Below are positions 6,146 through 11,630 of a stretch of 11,630 nucleotides of DNA, in pieces. The stretch is from NCBI GenBank assembly GCA_049602715.1, contig JBMYRX010000056.1, positions 1 through 11,630 on the forward strand, given 5' to 3'. The translations under genes were made by a program, and so were the position numbers. Each line of letters opens with the position of its first letter. The stretch's first letter is position 1. This stretch comes from GCA-2697345 sp049602715 (GTDB lineage Bacteria > Pseudomonadota > Alphaproteobacteria > Rhodobacterales > Rhodobacteraceae). The notes beneath the pieces are model-generated. The model saw only the letters and a list, made by a program, of their open reading frames with translations. It made no database searches and was not told the DNA's origin.

Positions 6146-7339
6146 ATGGCTATGAATAACCAGTTTATTTCTCATATTAGCTCAGAGTTAGATATTATTC
6201 GTTCTGAAGGACTTTTTAAAAGAGAACGTGTAATTAATACACCGCAGTCTAATATTGTTACTCTCGATAATGGCCAAAAGGTAATCAACCTTTGTGCAAA
6301 TAATTACCTTGGTTTATCGAACCATCCAGATCTAATAGCTGAAGGGAAAAGTGCCTTGGAGAAGTATGGATATGGCATGTCATCTGTAAGGTTTATTTGT
6401 GGCACTCAAGAGCAACATAAGAATCTAGAGAGCCGTCTTTCTAAATTTCTTGGTTTTGAAGATACAATTTTATATTCCAGTTGCTATGATGCAAACGCTG
6501 GCCTTTTTGAAACACTTTTGGGGTCAAAGGACGGGATAATTTCTGACTCCTTAAACCATGCCTCTATAATTGACGGAATTCGTTTAAGTAAGGCTCAGCG
6601 TTTTAGATATAAAAACTCAGATATGGATGATTTAGAGGTTCAGCTTAAGAAAGCTGTTAATTGTAGATTTCGTTTGATTGCAACTGATGGTGTATTTTCT
6701 ATGGACGGATATATCGCAAATTTAAAAGGAATATGTGATCTAGCAGAAAAATATAATGCAATGGTAATGGTGGATGATAGTCATGCGGTAGGTTTTATAG
6801 GTGATACTGGGCGTGGAACGCATGAATATTGTGATGTTATGGGACGTGTCGATATTATGACAGGCACATTAGGGAAAGCATTAGGAGGAGCGTCAGGTGG
6901 GTATGTCTCGTCAAATCGAAAGGTTATTGAACTACTTAGGCAGAGATCTCGCCCATATCTTTTTTCGAACACTTTGGCACCTATAATCGCGGCAACATCA
7001 ATTAAAGTTTTAGCTATGCTTGAAGAGTCTCAAGAGAGCCGTCGTAAAGTTCATGAGAATACATTGTATTTCAGAAAAAAAATTAAGAATTTAGGTTTTG
7101 AAGTACTGGATGGTAAGCACCCAATAGTACCAATAATGCTTAGAGATCCAGGTCTTTGCCAAAACATGGCGGAGATTCTTTCGCAAAAAGGGGTATATGT
7201 AGCGCCATTTAGCTTTCCAGTAGTTCCACGAGGAACAGATAGAATCCGAACACAAATGTCGTCTGCCTTTTCAACCAAAGATTTGGACTCGGCTATTATG
7301 GCGTTCCAGACTACCGGGGAAAAACTTGGAATAATATAA
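6146..7339 (+). CDS. kbl: 2-amino-3-ketobutyrate CoA ligase (glycine C-acetyltransferase)
   Basis: The 397-residue product is a full-length member of the PLP-dependent alpha-oxoamine synthase family, and its N-terminal half and length fit Kbl closely. It has CANNYLGLSNHP (50-61), the GMSSVRFICGTQ segment (77-88), LNHAS with H138 stacking on PLP, the PLP-binding D210/H213 region in VDDSHAVGF, and the Schiff-base K244 in GTLGKALGGASGGY. Kbl cleaves 2-amino-3-ketobutyrate with CoA to glycine and acetyl-CoA, normally right after threonine dehydrogenase. Here no MDR- or epimerase-type Tdh lies beside it; a classical SDR occupies that place. The start ATG at 6146 has AAGGA 5 bases upstream. A longer-chain 2-amino-3-oxo acid is an alternative substrate, as is a biosynthetic role like BioF, which I consider less likely. 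Confidence 0.94.
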   Translation: MAMNNQFISHISSELDIIRSEGLFKRERVINTPQSNIVTLDNGQKVINLCANNYLGLSNHPDLIAEGKSALEKYGYGMSSVRFICGTQEQHKNLESRLSKFLGFEDTILYSSCYDANAGLFETLLGSKDGIISDSLNHASIIDGIRLSKAQRFRYKNSDMDDLEVQLKKAVNCRFRLIATDGVFSMDGYIANLKGICDLAEKYNAMVMVDDSHAVGFIGDTGRGTHEYCDVMGRVDIMTGTLGKALGGASGGYVSSNRKVIELLRQRSRPYLFSNTLAPIIAATSIKVLAMLEESQESRRKVHENTLYFRKKIKNLGFEVLDGKHPIVPIMLRDPGLCQNMAEILSQKGVYVAPFSFPVVPRGTDRIRTQMSSAFSTKDLDSAIMAFQTTGEKLGII

Positions 7340-7368
7340 GGAATGACTGTGGTTTTAGGAATTATATT

Positions 7369-8544
7369 ATGAGTACACAGGTTCAGGAAAGTAATAGATG
7401 GCTTATGCTTGCTGTTTTATTCTTTGCCCGCGTCACCATGGGCTTTCAATTTCAAGCTGTTGCGTCACTTTCACCACTATTTGCTGATAGTTATGGGATA
7501 GGGTTGGTAGATCTAGGGATCTTAATTGGCTTATATATGTCTCCAGGTATTATCTTAGCTATTCCCGGTGCAGGTATTGCTAAGATCTTTGGCGACAAAC
7601 GGATTGTTACACTTGGTATGGCATTGATGGTTTTTGGATCTCTTGTTATGGCATTTGGTTGGAATTACCACCTTCAGTTGATAGGTAGATTCATATCTGG
7701 AGCAGGTGGTGTTCTTTTAAATGTGCTAATGGCTAAAATGGTTACAGATTATTTTTCAGGGAAAGAAATTTCGCTTGCTATGGGTATTTTTGCTAACTCA
7801 TGGCCTGTTGGAATTGGTTCTGCTTTGGTGATTTTACCTTTCATTGGAGAGGTGGCAGGTCTGACGTGGGCGATGCTCGCGGTAACAATTATAATCTTAT
7901 TTGGACTTTTATTATTTCATTATTTTTTTATCGGGGTAGAGCCTTTAGAGATAAAAGATAATAAAAGCTTTAAGATAAACGGGACGTCGCTTATCGCCCT
8001 CCTGTTGGCGGGGGTTATTTGGTCCTTTTACAATGCGGCATTAGCTATGATTTTTGGATTTTCACCTATCTTTCTTATAGAGAAAGGTTGGACTATGTTA
8101 TCAGCAAGCTCAGTCTCAAGCCTAGTTCTTTGGTTGGCTGCAATATCCATACCGCTTGGGGGTTATTATGCTGATAAAACAGGAAAAAAGGATTTGATAA
8201 TTATATTTAGCTTAACCAGCTTTTCTATCTTGCTTTTTATATCAGCCCATACAGAATATACTTCTCTAATTTATATTTTGATTGGTTTATTGGCGGGACT
8301 AGCGGCGGGACCAATAATGGGACTACCCTCAGAAGTTCTTACACCTGAAAATCGAGGTATAGGTATTGGACTGTTCTTGACCTTATTCTATGTGGGCGTT
8401 GTCCTAGCCCCTGTACTGGCTGGAGCATTATTAGAAGTAACAAATGTACCAGGAATAGCATTTTATTTAGGATCTTTAATGCTTATTTTAGCGATTTTAT
8501 CACTGTTCGGATTCCGTTTTTTGGTTAAGAAAGCCAATATCTAA
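7369..8544 (+). CDS. Major facilitator superfamily permease (CynX/NarK-like, 12 TM)
   Basis: The 391-residue hydrophobic protein has the spacing of twelve membrane helices with a longer hydrophilic central loop (about residues 190-205, EPLEIKDNKSFKING). Two copies of the MFS loop motif A are visible: a degenerate one after helix 2 (GAGIAKIFGDKR, 67-78) and a clearer one in the second half (GGYYADKTGKK, 264-274), as expected from the internal duplication of MFS carriers. RFISGAGGVLLNVLMAKM (107-124) resembles helix 4 of the cyanate/nitrate-permease-like subfamilies. It starts at ATG with AGGA 8 bases upstream, 29 bases after kbl, so it is probably the last gene of that transcription unit. It is an inner-membrane secondary transporter, likely for an organic anion or amino-acid-like substrate of the cluster; the substrate and direction are unknown. 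Confidence 0.9.
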   Translation: MSTQVQESNRWLMLAVLFFARVTMGFQFQAVASLSPLFADSYGIGLVDLGILIGLYMSPGIILAIPGAGIAKIFGDKRIVTLGMALMVFGSLVMAFGWNYHLQLIGRFISGAGGVLLNVLMAKMVTDYFSGKEISLAMGIFANSWPVGIGSALVILPFIGEVAGLTWAMLAVTIIILFGLLLFHYFFIGVEPLEIKDNKSFKINGTSLIALLLAGVIWSFYNAALAMIFGFSPIFLIEKGWTMLSASSVSSLVLWLAAISIPLGGYYADKTGKKDLIIIFSLTSFSILLFISAHTEYTSLIYILIGLLAGLAAGPIMGLPSEVLTPENRGIGIGLFLTLFYVGVVLAPVLAGALLEVTNVPGIAFYLGSLMLILAILSLFGFRFLVKKANI

Positions 8545-8611
8545 AAAGATAGAAACTCGTACTTTTTGAATAGCAATACAAACAAAAAAGTTTTAGCTTT
8601 TAATTAATTAA

Positions 8612-10102
8612 CTAATCTAACTGAATCCAAGCAGATTTTAGATTTAGATATTTATCAAATGCGTGTAGTGATTTATCGTAACCATTCCCAGATTGTTTCA
8701 TCCCACCCAATGGTACTGTTAAGTCAGACCCCCCGTATGTATTCACATGAACAAGTCCTGACTTTATGGTCCTTACCATTCTATGAGCACGGCTTAAATC
8801 AGAAGTCCACACACCTGCTGCTAGTCCATAATCAGTACTATTTGCTAAACTAACCGCCTCCTCTTCGGTTTCGAATGTACTAACTGCTAGTACTGGACCG
8901 AACACTTCCTTTTGCGCTACAATATCAGATATCTTTACGTTCGTGATAATTGTTGGCTCCATAAAATAACCTCCAGTGTCCTGCATTACACGACGTCCGC
9001 CCATATATAAATTGCCACCTTCTTTTTGGGCTATATCAACAAACTTTAGGTTCTGCTCTAGCTGGTTTAAGTTGTTTATCGCCCCAGTTGGAGAATTCAG
9101 ATCTAGTGGATCCCCTGGTGATATTTTAGCTGAAAACCTGGCCATCTCTACCATAAAATCTTTATATATATCATTCTGGATCAAAAGACGTGATCCAGCT
9201 ATACAAACTTGCCCAGAGTTTCGAAAAATGCCTGTTGCTGAGATCTTAGCAGCTTCTACTATATCTTTTACATCATTAAATATGATGTTTGGTGATTTTC
9301 CTCCGAGCTCAAGGTAGCATCTTTTTAAATTTGATTTTGCAGAGTTTTGCAATAACTGACGACCTACATATCCAGAGCCAGTAAATACGATCGCATCTAT
9401 ATCGTTTGATAAGGCCAAAGCTTCTCCTACAATTGACCCTTTTCCGGTTACTACATTTAAAACTCCTGGAGGTAACCCTGCTTCAAGTGCGAGTTCTGAA
9501 ATCCGCAATAAAGCAAGAGATGCACTCTCTGCGGGCTTTAAGATCACAGAGTTTCCTGCCGCAATTGCCGGGCCTAATTTCCACGCACCAATCATTAGAG
9601 GAAAGTTCCATGGAACAATTACAGCAACAACTCCTACCGGTTCTTTATGTATCAAACCTAGAGAGCCTTCTACGTTCGGTGCAATTTGACCATAAATTTT
9701 GTCTATAGCTTCTGCATAATATCGGATAGTAGCTATAGCAGACCCGACTTCTGCCTTTATAGCCATTGATATATTTGTTCCGTTATCTCTTACTCCCAGA
9801 ATGCAAAGCTCTAGAGTTTCAGCTTCTATAAGATCGGCCCATTTATGCATAATCTTTTTTCGCATATTAGGTGCTTGTCCAGACCAACGACGATCAGCGA
9901 AGGACTTACGTGAATTTTGTACAGCAAGTTGTACATCTTTTTCATCGCCGGAAGAGATGGAACATAGAACTTTTCCATTGAGTGGGGATAAAACATCACT
10001 AGTTTTTCCAGAAATAGAGCCGCACTGGTTACCGTCGATAATATGATGGCTAGGACTAACAAATACATTACGAAACTTATCGATATCTTCCTGATCAAGC
10101 AT
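8612..10102 (-). CDS. NAD(P)+-dependent aldehyde dehydrogenase (ALDH superfamily, PuuC/BADH-like)
   Basis: The 496-residue protein is a complete ALDH. It has PWNFPLMIGAWKLGPAI with the oxyanion N166, the NAD(P)-binding K189 in ILKPAE, FTGSGYVG (240-247) for the cofactor, the general base E265 in LELGGKSPN, the nucleophile C300 in GQVCIAGSR, and EVFGP (399-403). The expected reaction is irreversible oxidation of an aldehyde to its acid. The RRWSG segment (71-75), the RYYAEAIDKIYG region (128-138) and the length resemble the broad group of PuuC and omega-amino- or betaine-aldehyde dehydrogenases. Its ATG lies inside the end of the dioxygenase gene (8-base overlap, ATGCTTGA), implying translational coupling and a shared pathway. 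It converges with the MFS gene across a 67-base AT-rich gap without a convincing terminator. Confidence 0.95.
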   Translation of the reverse strand: MLDQEDIDKFRNVFVSPSHHIIDGNQCGSISGKTSDVLSPLNGKVLCSISSGDEKDVQLAVQNSRKSFADRRWSGQAPNMRKKIMHKWADLIEAETLELCILGVRDNGTNISMAIKAEVGSAIATIRYYAEAIDKIYGQIAPNVEGSLGLIHKEPVGVVAVIVPWNFPLMIGAWKLGPAIAAGNSVILKPAESASLALLRISELALEAGLPPGVLNVVTGKGSIVGEALALSNDIDAIVFTGSGYVGRQLLQNSAKSNLKRCYLELGGKSPNIIFNDVKDIVEAAKISATGIFRNSGQVCIAGSRLLIQNDIYKDFMVEMARFSAKISPGDPLDLNSPTGAINNLNQLEQNLKFVDIAQKEGGNLYMGGRRVMQDTGGYFMEPTIITNVKISDIVAQKEVFGPVLAVSTFETEEEAVSLANSTDYGLAAGVWTSDLSRAHRMVRTIKSGLVHVNTYGGSDLTVPLGGMKQSGNGYDKSLHAFDKYLNLKSAWIQLD

Positions 10103-11114
10103 TATTTCTTGACCCCGCTATTCTTTTTCTACGACTGAATGTTGGACCCCATTCCCTGGTATGTTTATAAACATCTGGAAGCGGGCGCTCACCTTTTAGT
10201 GAAAGCCACAATCTAAACATACAACGCCTTTTATTTACATCATCATAATCCTGATAGTTCTCACGAGAATGAAAAGTTGTCGCATTATGTGCAACCTCCA
10301 TATCTCCCGATTTTAATTGAATACTGAAACAAAACTCTTCGTTGTTACAAAGGTTGTCGACCATATTAAGTGCATCAACTTGTTTTTTTGTTAGTTTAGG
10401 AACTTCTGAAAAACGTTGAGCAGTCTCAATGTACTGTCGTTTGTATAAAGCAGATACAAAGCCATCATGCTTAATAAATACAGGTACACTCTGGTACTTA
10501 CTTTCATTTGGATTTTGGGTGCGTGTATCAAAATAGAATTTTTCTTGTAACTCGAGTGCTAAATCTGGACGTATACGTTCTATCTCTTTAAAAATAGCTA
10601 CGGAAGAAACAAGTTTTGATAGACCACCTTTTTCTGCAGGTCGAACACATAACAACCCAAAAGCATCACCCCCATCAGTATGAAATTGTAATTCTTGATT
10701 AGTCTGAAAACCTCTCACATTATCTGAATCTTTGACTGAGGCGCCAGTATCAGTAACAATATGAAGTAAAGCACCAGCTTTATCTTGTGGTTCTGGAAAA
10801 CCTAAATATTGCCCGATTCCCCAAAACATCATTTTAACGCCATTATCATCAAAGTGATTAACAGGTAAGTTGCGAAATAATACAAACCCTAAACCTTGTT
10901 CTACTTGTTGTTTAGCAGTTTTGATTTTATTTATTAATCCATTTAGTGGAAAATCATTGACATTAATATCAAACAAATTATTTCCTGATTTTAAAGCAAG
11001 ATTTGTAGCAGATATGAGTTCTTTTTGGTCGCTGTCATCCAGTTCAAAAAGCCAGTGTCTGTTTTTTTTAAGGTCTGATACTTTCCACTCACCAGGCAAG
11101 TTACTTTTGTTCAT
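10095..11114 (-). CDS. TauD/TfdA-family Fe(II)/2-oxoglutarate-dependent dioxygenase
   Basis: The 339-residue protein shows the TauD/TfdA facial triad: H145 and D147 in LQFHTDGGD, and the distal H282 in ATTFHSRENYQD. A basic segment follows, RRCMFRLWLS (R297/R301), where the 2-oxoglutarate carboxylate is bound. GFVLFRNLPV (76-85) is the usual N-terminal strand of the fold. These cytosolic enzymes hydroxylate an unactivated carbon while decarboxylating 2-oxoglutarate; hydroxylation beside a heteroatom often splits the product to an aldehyde. The overlapping aldehyde dehydrogenase fits such a product. AGGA at 11122-11125 lies 7 bases before the ATG (11112-11114). The closing RLWLSLKGERPLPDVY followed by a basic tail resembles TauD-like proteins of unassigned substrate rather than TauD itself. 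Trimethyllysine- or butyrobetaine-type substrates are possible but unproven. Confidence 0.9.
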   Translation of the reverse strand: MNKSNLPGEWKVSDLKKNRHWLFELDDSDQKELISATNLALKSGNNLFDINVNDFPLNGLINKIKTAKQQVEQGLGFVLFRNLPVNHFDDNGVKMMFWGIGQYLGFPEPQDKAGALLHIVTDTGASVKDSDNVRGFQTNQELQFHTDGGDAFGLLCVRPAEKGGLSKLVSSVAIFKEIERIRPDLALELQEKFYFDTRTQNPNESKYQSVPVFIKHDGFVSALYKRQYIETAQRFSEVPKLTKKQVDALNMVDNLCNNEEFCFSIQLKSGDMEVAHNATTFHSRENYQDYDDVNKRRCMFRLWLSLKGERPLPDVYKHTREWGPTFSRRKRIAGSRNNA

Positions 11115-11145
11115 ATAGTTTTCCTGTCCTAAAATAATTTATAGA

Positions 11146-11630
11146 TTACCATGATGAATTAGGCTCTTTTAAAAAGGAAATTTCTTCCTTTGTGCTTTCT
11201 CGGCCTAATATCGCGTTGCGGTGTGGATAGTGACCAAATCGTTTAATTACTCTCGTATGATCATTCCACGCTTTTTTTGTTTTTTCAAAGCCTGTTAAAT
11301 TAATTAGATATTTTTCTAAAACCAGATTAGCGATCTCATGGTCTTCGATGTTTTCACTATGTATTAAAGGTAATAATGCAAAGAGCCGTTCTTCATTTAT
11401 CAGCTGACCAATAAAAGAATTTTGGATTGCATGTTTACAGAACTTTAATGCTTTTGGATCATTTTTGAAAGCCAGTTTATCATTTCTAAATAAATTTCGG
11501 GGAAATTGGTCCAATAATATTATTAAAGCCAAACACGAATATGGACTATTTGCCCAATCATCAAGTTCACCACTGATAGCTTTTTCAACAGTTCGTAAAT
11601 ATTTAACTTTGATCTGATTATCAAAGTCCG
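11146..11630 (-). CDS. DUF924-family protein, N-terminus cut by window end
   Basis: The frame continues past a TTG-encoded Leu at 11530-11532 to the end of the window without a stop, so a start there would be wrong; reading on gives DFDNQIKVKYLRT, then GELDDWANSPYSCLALIILLD. About 160 residues are visible, and by the family's usual length a few tens are missing. Diagnostic DUF924 features are ELDDWA, LIILLDQFPRNLFR, ERLFALLPLIHSE, and HYPHRNAILGRESTKEE close to the C-terminus. The family is soluble, helical and TPR-like in predicted fold, and its biochemical role is not established. It ends 31 bases before the dioxygenase ATG on the same strand, so the three minus-strand genes may form one transcript, although DUF924 genes are widespread and may be only a chance neighbour. 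Confidence 0.9.
   Translation of the reverse strand, partial: DFDNQIKVKYLRTVEKAISGELDDWANSPYSCLALIILLDQFPRNLFRNDKLAFKNDPKALKFCKHAIQNSFIGQLINEERLFALLPLIHSENIEDHEIANLVLEKYLINLTGFEKTKKAWNDHTRVIKRFGHYPHRNAILGRESTKEEISFLKEPNSSW

Noticed and set aside
8543..8601. Possible bidirectional terminator between the MFS and ALDH genes (AAAAAG/CTTTTT at 8543-8567 and AAAAG/CTTTT at 8586-8601)
   Set aside because: The stems are only 5-6 A-T-rich pairs, one with a 13-base loop; they are not stable enough to call and could arise by chance in AT-rich DNA.
8976..9317. Open frames opposite the aldehyde dehydrogenase gene (also about 8659-8853, 9406-9708 and 9801-10046)
   Set aside because: They are antisense shadows of a complete ALDH with all catalytic residues intact; none shows a domain or a good ribosome site.
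11530..11532. Start of the DUF924 gene at this TTG
   Set aside because: Translation upstream of it continues the conserved family sequence (GELDDWANSP) to the window end, so the codon is an internal Leu and the gene is cut by the window.
1..11630. CRISPR array, transposon ends, tRNA genes, toxin-antitoxin or defence genes
   Set aside because: Scanning the intergenic spaces, all under 180 bases, shows no direct repeat array, no terminal inverted repeats and no tRNA-like cloverleaf; all long frames belong to metabolic, transport or DUF924 families.

Overview
The window is an AT-rich (by eye well under 45% GC), gene-dense stretch of bacterial chromosome. Eleven protein-coding genes fill nearly all of it, and two of them run off the ends. 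The gene families, tight spacing, several TTG/GTG starts and low GC suggest a streamlined proteobacterium, perhaps a marine alphaproteobacterium. That placement is inference only, because no rRNA or other marker gene is present. I see no tRNA, rRNA, CRISPR array, insertion sequence, integrase or transcriptional regulator.

Layout. (1) Positions 1-387 (+) hold the C-terminal end of a group A flavoprotein hydroxylase (MhpA-like). It meets head-on, with directly adjacent stop codons, a 3-hydroxyisobutyrate dehydrogenase-family oxidoreductase (388-1299, -). (2) A divergent intergenic region (about 1300-1477) separates that gene from a plus-strand run of six genes. These are a Baeyer-Villiger monooxygenase (1478-3082), an AbrB-family membrane protein (3127-4197), a PLP-dependent threonine/serine dehydratase (4222-5208), then after a 128-base gap carrying a TATAAT box an SDR dehydrogenase (5337-6137), a Kbl-type 2-amino-3-ketobutyrate CoA ligase (6146-7339) and an MFS permease (7369-8544). 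(3) Converging on this run from the right, on the minus strand, are a DUF924 protein (11146 to beyond the window end), a TauD/TfdA-type Fe(II)/2-oxoglutarate dioxygenase (10095-11114) and an aldehyde dehydrogenase (8612-10102). The last two overlap by 8 bases.

How the genes may work together. The content is catabolic: two flavin monooxygenases, one non-heme iron dioxygenase, three NAD(P)-dependent dehydrogenases, two PLP enzymes and two membrane proteins that could be transporters. The best-supported functional unit is SDR plus Kbl. It would oxidise the beta-hydroxyl of a threonine-like amino acid to a 2-amino-3-oxo acid, which Kbl cleaves with CoA to glycine and an acyl-CoA. The dehydratase upstream offers a second route from the same kind of substrate to a 2-oxo acid plus ammonia. 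The dioxygenase/aldehyde dehydrogenase pair fits a hydroxylate, fragment and oxidise sequence on an unknown small substrate. Whether all these genes serve one pathway cannot be decided from sequence alone. No obviously new class of system (defence, mobile or RNA-based) is visible; the novelty, if any, lies in the combination of enzymes.
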